Origin: Bacteroidales bacterium
GTDB taxonomy: Bacteria; Bacteroidota; Bacteroidia; Bacteroidales; UBA932
NCBI GenBank assembly: GCA_017550655.1
Contig: JAFZOK010000013.1
Location: 434,001-498,000, forward strand
Reading direction: 5' to 3'
DNA length: 64,000 nucleotides
Part shown: positions 25,526 to 34,394 of the stretch, piece by piece
Numbering within the stretch: the stretch's first letter is position 1
Layout: each line of letters starts with the position of its first letter
Notes under the pieces: model-generated
Seen by the model: only the letters and a program-made list of their open reading frames with translations
Told to the model about the DNA's origin: nothing
The model's database searches: none
Made by a program: the position numbers and the translations under genes

Positions 25526-26443
25526 TTAGCAACCCAGCTGAGCAATCTTCTGCTTTGCGGTTGGACCGAACTTGGCGTCGCCGAGGATCTTCTTGAAGTA
25601 AACGCAAGCCTGACCCTTGTTGCCGGCACTCTGGTAAGAGTTGGCAATCATATAGTTGATCTGTGCGCTTGGCTTGGCGTTCTTCAGGTGGCTGGCTGCC
25701 TTAGCCCAGCTCTTTGCCTGATAGGCGGCATTTCCTGCAATGAGGCTGGCGGTTGGATTCTCACCGAATGCCAGAGCCTTCTCGGCTGCGGAAATAGCAT
25801 CGTTGAACTTCTTTGCCTTGAGAGCATCGTTTGCGCTTGCAACATAAATGTTTACAAGAGTTGGAGCTGCCTTCTCTTCGCCGAGCTCCTTAGCCTTCAG
25901 AAGGGCTTCCTCTGCTCCAGCGATGTTGCCGGCCTTGTTTTCTGCCATTCCCATGAACAAGTAAGCCTTGGCGTTCTCAGGATTCCTCTCGATAGCCTTC
26001 TTGAAGAAACCGATAGCCTCAGCGGTCTGTCCTGCGTTGAGGGCGTCTCCACCCTGCTGCATAGGTATCTGGGCGAGTTTGGTTTCTGCGCTCTTTATGG
26101 CGGCGTCCTTGCCATATTCCTTTGCTGCTGCCAGAGCCTCGTTATAAGTCTCTTCTGCCTTTGCATAATCCTTTGCTGCAACCAGTTTGCCTGCAGCGGA
26201 AAGGAGGATGTTAGGAATCATGTCCTTGCAGCCCTCTACCATCTCTATACCCTCGTCTCCTGCTACCTCGGCGATTTTCAGAGCTTCCTTGAAACCTTTA
26301 ACTGCCTCAATCTCGTTTCCTGCCTGGTAAGCCTCGGTGGCCTTCTGGTAAAGTTCGCCTGCCTGAGTCATATCCTGGGCAAATGCACTTCCCGCAAACA
26401 GTACGACTGCCGCGGTCAAAAAAAGTCTGGTGATTCTTTTCAT
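25526..26443 (-). CDS. Exported TPR protein
   Basis: A 305-residue protein with a signal peptide (start MKRITRLF; cleavage after GSAFAQ). The mature part is a solenoid of tetratricopeptide-like units rich in A/K/E, with clear repeats such as AEEALLKAKELGEEKAA, DALKAKKFNDAISAAEKAL and AYQAKSWAKAASHLKNA. It probably acts as a periplasmic scaffold. The start at 26443 is chosen over an ATG 75 bases upstream because it begins the signal peptide. Six bases separate it from the U32 gene. No specific partner is visible. Confidence 0.87.
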   Translation of the reverse strand: MKRITRLFLTAAVVLFAGSAFAQDMTQAGELYQKATEAYQAGNEIEAVKGFKEALKIAEVAGDEGIEMVEGCKDMIPNILLSAAGKLVAAKDYAKAEETYNEALAAAKEYGKDAAIKSAETKLAQIPMQQGGDALNAGQTAEAIGFFKKAIERNPENAKAYLFMGMAENKAGNIAGAEEALLKAKELGEEKAAPTLVNIYVASANDALKAKKFNDAISAAEKALAFGENPTASLIAGNAAYQAKSWAKAASHLKNAKPSAQINYMIANSYQSAGNKGQACVYFKKILGDAKFGPTAKQKIAQLGC

Positions 26444-26537
26444 CTCTATATAAGTTTTATTTGGTTTTTGTTTCCTTTTTATCAATGGGTGCAAAAATAA
26501 AAAAAATGCAGGTATCACGCAAACACCGAATTATTCT

Positions 26538-26545
26538 TAATTTTG
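26538..26545 (+). promoter_or_regulatory. -7 box of the M16 homologue
   Basis: TAATTTTG fits TAnnTTTG and ends 17 bases before the ATG at 26563. No TTTG at the -33 distance. Confidence 0.5.
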
Positions 26546-26562
26546 TGCACATTCAATCTGTT

Positions 26563-29430
26563 ATGAAGAAGTTAACAATCATATTGTCGTTTCTCCTTGC
26601 TTTTGCAAGCCCGTCTGCGCTGAGCGGTCAAACCCAGGATCTTCCCGCTCTTCCGGACGATCCGAGAGTAAAAAGCGGCACTCTTTCAAACGGCCTTTCC
26701 TACATCATAGTCAAAAATCAGGCCCAAAAATCAACGGCCACCTTCTGCGTGGCCCAAAAAGTGGGGACTTCCCTGGAAAAAGACGGGAATCGGGGCTCTT
26801 TTATGCTGCTGCAACAGCTTGCTACAAAGGGAACTAGGAACTTTGAAGGGACTGCCATAACAGATTATCTGAAAACTTTAGGACTTACGCAGGACAACCT
26901 GCTATTCTCTACGGGGAAAGACAGGGTTACCTATGCCGTTAAGGATATTCCTACGGAAAGAAGCAACACCGTGGACTCCGCCCTTCTGATACTTTACAAC
27001 TGGATGAGCTCCATAAACGTGGAGGAGGAAGACATCTCCGCGGAAAGGAGCACGCTTGCAGGAAGGATCCTCAACAGCTGGACTCCGGCCCACAGGATGG
27101 AGCACGATCTTCTCAGCGACCTGTATCCGGACAGTCCTTACAACGACGAGGTTCTTCCATCCGATATCAAAAGCATCAACCGCATCAATTCCAGAGACCT
27201 CAGGAGTTTCTACTACAACTGGTGCCGTCCGGAGCTTCAGACCGTGATTGTTGTCGGAGACGTGGATCCTGCCAAAATGGAAACCCAGATCAAGTCTGTT
27301 TTTTCCACGATTCCGAAACCTCTGAAAAGCACAAAGCGCACCTGGTATGACCCGAAACCTTTCGAGGGTGTGAAGACATACGTGCTGCAGGACGACGAGT
27401 TTGAAAAGACAGTGGTTTCCATCAACCTTCTAAAGCAGCCTCTGAAGGACAAGTACAAGAAAACAAATCTGCCTTATATCCAGGACTTTATGGATAACGC
27501 CACCCTGCGTCTTCTGCAGGACAGGATCAGCGACGGAATCCTTAGGGAAAACCTTCCGATATACAATCTTTCCATAGGGAAGGGCAAGTTTATGGGAATT
27601 GAAAAAAGCAGTGCCCTGACACTTGAATTCGAGACTCTGCCTTCCAACGTTTATTCTGTTATCTCATTTGTAAGCTCCCAGATGAAGAAGCTCTGCGACC
27701 GCGGAGTGGAGGTGCGCGAGTTTGAAAAGGCGCAGGATTTATACTGGAAAGAACTTGAAGCCTTCTACGACAACCGCAATCAGGCGGGCAACGAGGTTTA
27801 TCTCGACAGGGCCCTCAGGAGCAGCTATGACGGCTACTCGATGGCCAGCACCGAGATGCAGTTCGAGATAATGAAAGAGGTGCTTTTCAACCTTAACGCC
27901 AAGAAACTCTCCGAATACATTGCAGCATCGCTGAGCCAGGAAGACAATATTGTCATATACTGCTTCCTTCCTAAGGCTGAGGGAGTTAACCGCATTTCAA
28001 GGGACAGGCTTCTGGCAGCTTATTCCCAGCCGCTGGACAAGCCGCTTCTTGCCGGAGAAAGCTCTATGCCGGTATGGCCGCAGGCCGTTCCTAAGATGAT
28101 ATCAACCATTGTTTCCGAAACGGAGGATCTCCAGATGGGAACCAGGGTGGTTGTACTTTCCAACGGGGCAACGCTGGTGTTCAAGGATGTTCCGCAGTCT
28201 TCAGACACCCTGTTCTTCAGAGCAGTGAGCAAGGGCGGATATTCTCTGGTGAAGGGAACTTCTCTGGGAAGCCAGGAGTATTTCAACGGTCTGCTTGACG
28301 CCGGAGCCACTGCAGAGGTTTCCTATGCCAACATGAACAGGCTCTATGCCTACAACCACATGAATCTTGCTTCACGCATAGACCAGAACACGGAACAGAT
28401 GGACGGATACGCCATACCGGCAAGTGCGGAGAAACTTCTCCAGGCCGTGTATCTGAACATGACGGACAGGAGGGCGGACCAGTCTGCGTTTGACATCTAC
28501 AACCGCAAGGTTCTATACGATATCAAGTACAACAGCATTTCCCCTCAGGCGATATTCAGGGATTCGGTAATTACTTACCGCAATTCCAATCCGCAGATGA
28601 GCCGCCGCCTGACGGAGGAAGAGGTTTCCTCTATGGACTATGGAGCCGCATACAAGAGTCTGGCCGGCAGATTTACCAATGCCGCGGACTTTGTGTTTGT
28701 GTTTGCAGGCAACAACGCTTCTTCCTACAAGGATCTGGCGGTTAAGTACATAGGCGGAATACCCGGCAATCCTGCCGCAAAGGAGAACTGGATAGTTGTT
28801 CCGAACTACATTGCCAAGGGGCACAAGGAAAAGAGGTTCCTTGCAAAGATGAACGTGCCGAGAAGCTACACCAGCCTGACGCTTTCTTCAGCCAAGAACC
28901 TCACGGCCAAGAACCTGGTTCTTTCAGATATGCTGGAGGTGTTTGTGGACAATGTGTTCAAAACTAAACTCTACAACAAGGTACCGCTGTATAACGTGCA
29001 GAGCTCCCTGGAATATTATCCGGAACAGATCTGTGCCCTGGATATGATTTTCGAATCTGATTCCGCAAGCGTACATTCCTGCATAGACGCAGTTGTGGAA
29101 AGCCTGGCCTCCTGCGCAAAGGGGAACATTTCCGCATCTGACTTTGCGGCCCTGAAGAAAATGACCTCGGACCGCAAGATCCTGGAATCTTCTTCCGCCC
29201 GCTACTGGCTGGATGTCCTGGAACTGAAATATATGTCCGGCAAAGACATTTCCTCGGCGACCGGAGACCTCCTTTCTTCCATAACCAAGGCCGAATTCTG
29301 CTCCTTTGTCAAGGACATTGCCTCCACTAACCGCATAACCGTAATTATGGATGGTACAACGGCAGACATTCCTACGCTCCAGCTGCTTCAGGAAAACGAG
29401 TTCATAAGGAATTTCTTCGACCTGGACTAG
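26563..29430 (+). CDS. M16 (insulinase) family protein, catalytic motif lost
   Basis: A 955-residue exported protein: signal peptide from MKKLTIILSF, then DPRVKSGTLSNGLSYIIVKN, the usual M16 opening. Two M16 halves are recognisable (second begins near VVLSNGATLVFKD). The zinc motif HxxEH should fall at about 81-85, but the aligned stretch is MLLQQ, so His, Glu and His are all replaced; the second half has no such motif either. It is therefore predicted to be a non-catalytic periplasmic homologue. The neighbour DUF3109 gene begins one base later. The frame extends 34 codons upstream, but only without a signal peptide. Confidence 0.88.
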   Translation: MKKLTIILSFLLAFASPSALSGQTQDLPALPDDPRVKSGTLSNGLSYIIVKNQAQKSTATFCVAQKVGTSLEKDGNRGSFMLLQQLATKGTRNFEGTAITDYLKTLGLTQDNLLFSTGKDRVTYAVKDIPTERSNTVDSALLILYNWMSSINVEEEDISAERSTLAGRILNSWTPAHRMEHDLLSDLYPDSPYNDEVLPSDIKSINRINSRDLRSFYYNWCRPELQTVIVVGDVDPAKMETQIKSVFSTIPKPLKSTKRTWYDPKPFEGVKTYVLQDDEFEKTVVSINLLKQPLKDKYKKTNLPYIQDFMDNATLRLLQDRISDGILRENLPIYNLSIGKGKFMGIEKSSALTLEFETLPSNVYSVISFVSSQMKKLCDRGVEVREFEKAQDLYWKELEAFYDNRNQAGNEVYLDRALRSSYDGYSMASTEMQFEIMKEVLFNLNAKKLSEYIAASLSQEDNIVIYCFLPKAEGVNRISRDRLLAAYSQPLDKPLLAGESSMPVWPQAVPKMISTIVSETEDLQMGTRVVVLSNGATLVFKDVPQSSDTLFFRAVSKGGYSLVKGTSLGSQEYFNGLLDAGATAEVSYANMNRLYAYNHMNLASRIDQNTEQMDGYAIPASAEKLLQAVYLNMTDRRADQSAFDIYNRKVLYDIKYNSISPQAIFRDSVITYRNSNPQMSRRLTEEEVSSMDYGAAYKSLAGRFTNAADFVFVFAGNNASSYKDLAVKYIGGIPGNPAAKENWIVVPNYIAKGHKEKRFLAKMNVPRSYTSLTLSSAKNLTAKNLVLSDMLEVFVDNVFKTKLYNKVPLYNVQSSLEYYPEQICALDMIFESDSASVHSCIDAVVESLASCAKGNISASDFAALKKMTSDRKILESSSARYWLDVLELKYMSGKDISSATGDLLSSITKAEFCSFVKDIASTNRITVIMDGTTADIPTLQLLQENEFIRNFFDLD

Positions 29431-29431
29431 T

Positions 29432-30016
29432 ATGATCATAGAAATCGGCAAGTGCCTGGTAAGCACGGAAATACTCACCGAATACTTTTGCTGCGACTAC
29501 TCAAAATGCAAAGGTTGCTGCTGCGTTGTGGGGGACAGCGGCGCTCCGCTGGAAGAGGCCGAGGCTGAGAGCCTGAAATCCCAGGCCGCAGACTATGACA
29601 TTTTTCTCGCCGGAGACGGTAAAAAGGAAATTCTCTCCCAGGGCTATTCCGTTATAGATAAAGACGGAGACAGGGTTACTCCGCTTGTGCCTTCAGACGG
29701 AAGGTGCGCCTATTCCGTGACAAACCCGGACGGCTTTACCTGGTGCGCCGTGGAGAAGGGCTTTGAAAAATGCGGGAAGGGTATCCGCAAGCCTCTAAGC
29801 TGCTGGATATTCCCGATCCGCCTGAAAGTTTTCAGCACGGGCTTTACCGGCCTTATGCTAAGCCGCGAGCATCTCTGCTCGGATGCATTCAAACTTGGGA
29901 AAGAGAAGGGCATAAAGGTCTATCAGTTCCTTAAAGAACCGATAGTGCAGAAGTTCGGTGCGGAGTTCTACGAAGAACTCTGCCAGGCTGAAAAAATGAT
30001 GAAGGAAGGATTCTAG
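29432..30016 (+). CDS. DUF3109 family cysteine-rich protein
   Basis: A 194-residue cytoplasmic protein. The N-terminal cluster FCCDYSKCKGCCCVVGD is at about 19-35, with further cysteines in GRCAYSV, TWCAVEKGFEKCGKG and PLSCWIFPIR, and LCSDAF near 150. This matches DUF3109, related to the YkgJ/UPF0153 zinc- or iron-binding family. Function is unknown; metal binding is inferred from the cysteines. It starts one base after the M16 gene and shares a CTAG double stop with the convergent DUF2007 gene. Confidence 0.87.
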   Translation: MIIEIGKCLVSTEILTEYFCCDYSKCKGCCCVVGDSGAPLEEAEAESLKSQAADYDIFLAGDGKKEILSQGYSVIDKDGDRVTPLVPSDGRCAYSVTNPDGFTWCAVEKGFEKCGKGIRKPLSCWIFPIRLKVFSTGFTGLMLSREHLCSDAFKLGKEKGIKVYQFLKEPIVQKFGAEFYEELCQAEKMMKEGF

Positions 30017-30252
30017 TCTTCCTCGGGAAGTTCGTCGCCGAGTTCTCTCTGATTGGCCTCGGCCTCTTCAAGAATCTTGAGAGCCCTGTCGTAGTCCTCG
30101 TCGTTGACAATCAGTTCTACGGCAAGCTTGTAGGAAATGCCGACGTATGGCATGTTCTGGTGCAGAACCTGCGCCTGGATTCCTTCGCTTTCCAGAAGGC
30201 CCTTGTCTATGTTGGCGCTCATCGCGTTGAGATATTTCTTGAGCGTTTTCAT
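30013..30252 (-). CDS. DUF2007 family small protein
   Basis: A 79-residue protein with the DUF2007 pattern: LESEGIQAQVLHQNMPYVGISYKLAVELIV followed by DYDRALKILEEAE. Start MKTLKKYLNAM at 30252 is preferred to an ATG 36 bases upstream that would lie inside the preceding gene. DUF2007 proteins have a ferredoxin-like fold and are suspected signal-transducing (PII-like) proteins, but the function is not established. It is four bases after the membrane-anchored gene at 30257. Confidence 0.83.
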   Translation of the reverse strand: MKTLKKYLNAMSANIDKGLLESEGIQAQVLHQNMPYVGISYKLAVELIVNDEDYDRALKILEEAEANQRELGDELPEED

Positions 30253-30256
30253 GGTC

Positions 30257-30748
30257 TTATTCCTGGTTTTGGTCTGCCCTTTTTGCAAGATAGGATTCTA
30301 TTCTCATCGATGCCCTTACAACGTCTTTTCTCTGTCCCTCCACGGTTAGCATTCCGTCGTTGGAAGTTAGTGTCAGGGTGTCTTCCCACAGTCTCAAGGC
30401 TCTGATTATCCCGCTGTTGTTGTGAAGCTTGAGGACTTCCGTGCTCTCGGACTTCATCACGTCTTCCGGCACAAAGTTCATATCGCGGAGAACACCTGCA
30501 ATTTCCTGTCTTCTTTCGGAAAAACCTTCTCCAAAGGCGATATCCCTCTTGCTGTAACCTATGAGCGGATAAACGGCGGCGTATACCAGGAAGAACAGCA
30601 GAACCTTGGTCCAGTTGCCGTCAAAAAGGTTCCATGGCCTGAGATTTGCGTCATGTTCGGATGTGTAGAACATTACCAGCACCACAATAGAGAACATTAT
30701 GCCCACAATAATCAGGCATTTTAGAGAACGTATAATATATCTTAACAT
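30257..30748 (-). CDS. Small membrane protein of unknown function
   Basis: A 163-residue protein with two membrane segments (about 10-30 and 48-66) and a cytoplasmic C-terminal domain (residues 70-163) with GEGFSERRQEIAGVLRDMNF and TLTLTSNDGMLTVEG. The fold looks strand-rich but I do not recognise the family. It is expressed from a divergent promoter region shared with the coiled-coil gene and followed four bases on by the DUF2007 gene, with which it forms an operon. Start at 30748 (MLRYIIRSLKCL) is preferred because the frame upstream crosses the -7 box. Confidence 0.75.
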   Translation of the reverse strand: MLRYIIRSLKCLIIVGIMFSIVVLVMFYTSEHDANLRPWNLFDGNWTKVLLFFLVYAAVYPLIGYSKRDIAFGEGFSERRQEIAGVLRDMNFVPEDVMKSESTEVLKLHNNSGIIRALRLWEDTLTLTSNDGMLTVEGQRKDVVRASMRIESYLAKRADQNQE

Positions 30749-30773
30749 AGCCGCAACATTTATTATGCGGGGG

Positions 30774-30803
30774 CAAAAGTAAACATTTTTATTGCTATTT
30801 TTG
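30774..30803. promoter_or_regulatory. Divergent -7 boxes
   Basis: Minus strand TACTTTTG (30774-30781) serves the gene at 30748; plus strand TATTTTTG (30796-30803) serves the gene at 30826. Both fit TAnnTTTG and lie only 14 bases apart, so the two promoters probably influence one another. No clear -33 TTTG for either. Confidence 0.5.
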
Positions 30804-30825
30804 CCCAACAAGACAAACAAGTGTT

Positions 30826-31695
30826 ATGGAAAAGAAACTGAAGATCATCATCGGAGTGCTTTCCGCCATCATTCTGGTACTGGCGGGTGTACTTATAGCA
30901 CAGCTGAGCAAGAAGACTGAAGTCAAGGAGGTTGTCCAGGAACTTACGGTTGACAAGGAGGATCTGACAAACCAGATAGCGCAGCTCCAGCAGGACTACG
31001 CATCCCTGTCTTCCACAAACGACACTATCAACACCCAGCTTCAGATAGAAAGGCAAAAGGTCGCCGAGCTTATAGAGAAGGTTAAGAAAACCGAGGCAAG
31101 CAACGCTTCACAGCTGAAAAAGTATGAGAAGGAACTTGGTACTCTGCGATCAATTATGCGCGGATACATCAAGCAGATAGATTCCCTCAACCAGATGAAT
31201 ATCGCTCTGAAGGAGGAGGTTACCGAGGCCAAGAAACAGGTTCAGGAAACCACCGCAAAGAACGAGGCTCAGGCCAAGAAGATTGAGGAACAGACCAAGA
31301 AGCTGGACGAAGGTTCCACCATCCGCGGAAGAGGCCTTAGCATTGTGGCCCTTAACCGCAGGGGCAAGAGCATGGAGCGTTCTTCAAGAACAGAGCAGTT
31401 CCGCGTGAATCTCTCCCTGGTTGAGAACGCCATCGCCCAGACCGGTCCTATGACCATCTACATCAGAATCAAGGATCCTGATGGAGTGCTTATGACGGAC
31501 GGCGGGCAGCAGGTATTTACCTGCGGCGGAGAGCAGATGATATATTCCGCTTCCCGCGAGGTTGACTATCAGGGCCAGGAACTGGACGTAAGCATATACT
31601 TCACTCCTGGAGCGGAGCTGGCCAAGGGAACCTACACCGCAGAAGCCTACACGGAAAAGGGCAAGCTCGGAACAGCCGAGGTGCATCTGAAATAG
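30826..31695 (+). CDS. Membrane-anchored coiled-coil protein
   Basis: A 289-residue protein: an N-terminal membrane anchor (IIIGVLSAIILVLAGVLIA, about 8-27), a long heptad-rich coiled coil from about 35 to 165 with many Q/K/E, then a strand-rich C-terminal domain (about 175-289: RGRGLSIVALNRRGKSME, FRVNLSLVENAIAQ, GPMTIYIRIKDPDGVL, YTAEAYTEKGKLG). Similar proteins occur widely in Bacteroidota without assigned function. The C-terminal domain resembles a carbohydrate- or protein-binding beta-sandwich, but this is a guess. The gene is seven bases before hemW. Confidence 0.78.
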   Translation: MEKKLKIIIGVLSAIILVLAGVLIAQLSKKTEVKEVVQELTVDKEDLTNQIAQLQQDYASLSSTNDTINTQLQIERQKVAELIEKVKKTEASNASQLKKYEKELGTLRSIMRGYIKQIDSLNQMNIALKEEVTEAKKQVQETTAKNEAQAKKIEEQTKKLDEGSTIRGRGLSIVALNRRGKSMERSSRTEQFRVNLSLVENAIAQTGPMTIYIRIKDPDGVLMTDGGQQVFTCGGEQMIYSASREVDYQGQELDVSIYFTPGAELAKGTYTAEAYTEKGKLGTAEVHLK

Positions 31696-31702
31696 CCCCA
31701 AG

Positions 31703-32848
31703 ATGGCCGGCATATATCTGCACGTTCCGTTCTGCAACTCAAGGTGCATTTATTGCGGCTTCTGCTCAACCGTCTCAAGGAACCTGAGACAGAAATACAT
31801 CCCTGCGCTTAAAAGAGAAATCTCGGAGCGCAGGGATTTCTTTTCTTCCCTTTATGAAACCGACCAAAGAATAAAGACGCTTTACATAGGAGGAGGAACC
31901 CCATCTGTCCTGCCCCCAGACACACTTCAGGAAGCCGTCTCCGCGATTAGGGAAACCTTCAAAATAGCGGAGGAATATGAATTTACGGTTGAAGTCAATC
32001 CCGACGACATCGCTGAGGACTATGCCACATCGCTGAGGAAAATGGGGGTTAACAGGGTGAGTATGGGAGTGCAGTCTTTCAAGGATTCCCACCTTAAATG
32101 GATGAGGCGCCGCCATGATTCAGCAACCGCCATCAACGCCTACAACATTCTCCGCAACTCAGGCTTTGACAATATCAGCCTGGATCTTATCTTCGGTTTT
32201 CCGCTGATGACAATCAAAGATTGGGAGGAAAACCTGGAAAAGATAATTGACCTCAACCCGGAACACATTTCCGCCTACCAGATGGGTATAGACCCGGATA
32301 CTCCGCTTGAAAGAATGGAAAAGACGGGTGATTTTTCCCTGCCCTCCCAAGAAGAGAGTGAAGAGATGTATACCCTTCTCCAGAAGAAACTTAAGGAAGG
32401 CGGCTACATCCAGTACGAGGTTTCCAATTTCTGCAAGCCGGACCGTCACTCCCGTCACAACAGTTCCTACTGGAACCGCACCCCTTATCTCGGCCTCGGC
32501 CCGGGGGCCCATTCCTTCATAGGCAGGCATAGGGAGTGGAATACTTCCGACATTGCCACCTGGTGCGACTCTTCCACCCTGCAAATAAGGGAAGGAGAAA
32601 CCCTTTCTCCGGAGGATGTTTTCAACGAGATCCTTATGCTCGGCCTCAGAACAACGGATGGCGTAAACCTTAATACCCTGAGAAACTGCGCCCCGCAGTC
32701 TCCAGTATTCCTTTCAGACCTTCTTCCAAAAATTTCCGCAATGGAAAGCAAGGGCCTGATAACCCTCACCAAAGACGGCACAATAAAAATACCGCCCGAG
32801 CGGTTTTTCATCTCGGACGGTATCATAAGAGAGCTCTTCGTCTGCTAG
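31703..32848 (+). CDS. hemW: Radical SAM protein HemW
   Basis: A 381-residue radical SAM enzyme. The Fe-S motif is CNSRCIYCGFC near residue 12, with YIGGGTPSVL at about 58, NRVSMGVQSFKDSHLKWM and a HemW C-terminal domain (NSSYWNRTPYLGLGPGAHSF). HemW resembles coproporphyrinogen dehydrogenase but binds haem and acts as a haem chaperone in several bacteria; the extra HemN-specific residues are missing. Annotations as coproporphyrinogen oxidase are common but less likely. It ends in a CTAG double stop shared with convergent sdhC. Confidence 0.9.
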   Translation: MAGIYLHVPFCNSRCIYCGFCSTVSRNLRQKYIPALKREISERRDFFSSLYETDQRIKTLYIGGGTPSVLPPDTLQEAVSAIRETFKIAEEYEFTVEVNPDDIAEDYATSLRKMGVNRVSMGVQSFKDSHLKWMRRRHDSATAINAYNILRNSGFDNISLDLIFGFPLMTIKDWEENLEKIIDLNPEHISAYQMGIDPDTPLERMEKTGDFSLPSQEESEEMYTLLQKKLKEGGYIQYEVSNFCKPDRHSRHNSSYWNRTPYLGLGPGAHSFIGRHREWNTSDIATWCDSSTLQIREGETLSPEDVFNEILMLGLRTTDGVNLNTLRNCAPQSPVFLSDLLPKISAMESKGLITLTKDGTIKIPPERFFISDGIIRELFVC

Positions 32849-33513
32849 CCTATGCAGCCGTTTGCAACCAGGAATGCCTTTGTGGCGACTGCTATGAACA
32901 GCACAACCAGGATGGTTGCGTAAATGTATCCTATCCACTGCAGTCTCCTCAGCCACTTGTCGTTATTCCATCCCATAGACTGGAATGCGCTCCAGAATCC
33001 GTGAGTCAGGTGGAACCACAGGATTATGAACCATACAATGTAGATGGCGTAAATCCACCAGCACTTGAATGTCATAATCATTCCCTCGGCTCCTGTAATG
33101 GACTCGTTACCGATAAACTCCTGAAGCTGCATCTTTGCCCAGAAATGGGTAAGGTGAAGAAGGATTCCTATCAGGACCAGAAGGCCAAGTATAACCATAT
33201 TCTTGGATGCCATATCGGCATTGGTCCTGTTGGTTACGGCATATCTTTCCTTTCCTCTTGCCTTATAGTCCTTCAGGTAAAGGATGAAGGCATAAAGAAT
33301 GTGGATGAAGAAGCCGAATGCCAGCACTGGTACCATCACCTTGATGATGCCCAGAGACATAAACTCGCATACGGCATTGAAATTCTCCGCTCCGTTAGGC
33401 AGCAGATATGCTCCGTTAAGTACGGCGTGAAGGGTCAGAAATATAATCAGAAACAAGCCGCTGAGGCTCATTATCACCTTCTTGCCGATAGATGTTGAAA
33501 ATATGTTTGCCAT
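32845..33513 (-). CDS. sdhC: Succinate dehydrogenase/fumarate reductase cytochrome b subunit
   Basis: A 222-residue five-helix membrane protein of the Bacteroidota-type (B-type) SdhC/FrdC family: SIGKKVIMSLSGLFLIIFLTLH, FFIHILYAFILYL, HLTHFWAKMQL, HLTHGFWSAFQSMGW. The conserved histidines in these helices are haem b ligands. It carries electrons between quinol and fumarate. The gene is followed by convergent hemW rather than by the flavoprotein (sdhA) and iron-sulfur (sdhB) genes that normally adjoin it, so the operon is split or the other subunits lie elsewhere. A promoter with a 65-base leader is described below. Confidence 0.92.
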   Translation of the reverse strand: MANIFSTSIGKKVIMSLSGLFLIIFLTLHAVLNGAYLLPNGAENFNAVCEFMSLGIIKVMVPVLAFGFFIHILYAFILYLKDYKARGKERYAVTNRTNADMASKNMVILGLLVLIGILLHLTHFWAKMQLQEFIGNESITGAEGMIMTFKCWWIYAIYIVWFIILWFHLTHGFWSAFQSMGWNNDKWLRRLQWIGYIYATILVVLFIAVATKAFLVANGCIG

Positions 33514-33582
33514 ATAGATTCAGTAGTTTTTAATTATTCTTCCTGAAAAACGATGCAATATACACAAGGTTTTCGGGAAAAG

Positions 33583-33613
33583 CAAAGTTATCACACAGTT
33601 GCATTTATTGCAA
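33583..33613 (-). promoter_or_regulatory. Promoter of sdhC
   Basis: Minus strand: TTG (33611-33613), 20-base spacer, TAACTTTG (33583-33590). The transcript would have a leader of about 65 bases. The 138-base region 33514-33651 holds this promoter and nothing else clear; a promoter for pyrH is not obvious. Confidence 0.6.
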
Positions 33614-33651
33614 TTATTGGCTAAATTCGTAGGTTAATAGCAAATAACGTT

Positions 33652-34365
33652 ATGGAATACAACAGGGTATTGCTCAAGCTCAGCGGCGAGGCCATGGGCG
33701 GAGCAGACGGACAGGGACTGGATTCTGATGTAATCAAGTCATACGCAGTGGAAATAGCAAAGGCTGTTCGGGCTGGATGCCAGATAGGGATAGTTGTGGG
33801 CGGAGGAAATATCTTCCGCGGAATGAGCGGCGTGAAGGAAGGCTTTGACCGCGTGAAGGGAGACCAGATGGGAATGCTGGCAACCGTAATCAACGGCAAG
33901 GCTCTGGGAATATTCATAGAGGACCAGGGTGTTAAGGCAGAGGTGTTTACCCCGCATCCTATGGAGCCGTTTGCAAGGCACTTTAACAAGGACAGGGCGT
34001 TGGAGATTTTGAAGGCCGGCGGTGTGGCAATATTTACAGGAGGAACGGGAAATCCGTTCTTCACCACAGACTCAGCCGCAAGCCTGAAGGCCTGCGAGAT
34101 AGAGGCGGACGCTCTGCTCAAGGGCACGAAAGTTGATGGGGTGTACACCGCAGACCCGAAGAAGGACCCTACGGCAATAAGGTACGACCACCTCACATTC
34201 GACAAGGCGCTGGCTGATAACCTGAAAGTTATGGACCAAACCGCCTTTACGATGTGCAAGGAAAACAATATACCGATAGAGGTGTTCGACATGACAAATC
34301 CGGAGAATCTCAACAGGCTTTTGGCTGGAGAGAATATCGGAACAGTTGTGGACAACAATAAATAA
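33652..34365 (+). CDS. pyrH: UMP kinase
   Basis: A 237-residue amino-acid-kinase-fold enzyme starting YNRVLLKLSGEAMGG, with IGIVVGGGNIFRG, DQMGMLATVINGKAL, FTGGTGNPFFTTDSAA and VDGVYTADPKKDPTA. These match UMP kinase closely. It phosphorylates UMP to UDP with ATP. It is followed by frr after 29 bases, the frequent bacterial arrangement, and then by a thioesterase gene. Confidence 0.97.
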   Translation: MEYNRVLLKLSGEAMGGADGQGLDSDVIKSYAVEIAKAVRAGCQIGIVVGGGNIFRGMSGVKEGFDRVKGDQMGMLATVINGKALGIFIEDQGVKAEVFTPHPMEPFARHFNKDRALEILKAGGVAIFTGGTGNPFFTTDSAASLKACEIEADALLKGTKVDGVYTADPKKDPTAIRYDHLTFDKALADNLKVMDQTAFTMCKENNIPIEVFDMTNPENLNRLLAGENIGTVVDNNK

Positions 34366-34394
34366 TCGCGGAGAAATAATAAAAACAAGAAGAT

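Noticed and set aside
25406-26500. Open frame of 364 codons on the plus strand
   Set aside because: Shadow of the TPR gene (Cys- and Leu-rich, no family). The TPR repeats on the minus strand are convincing.
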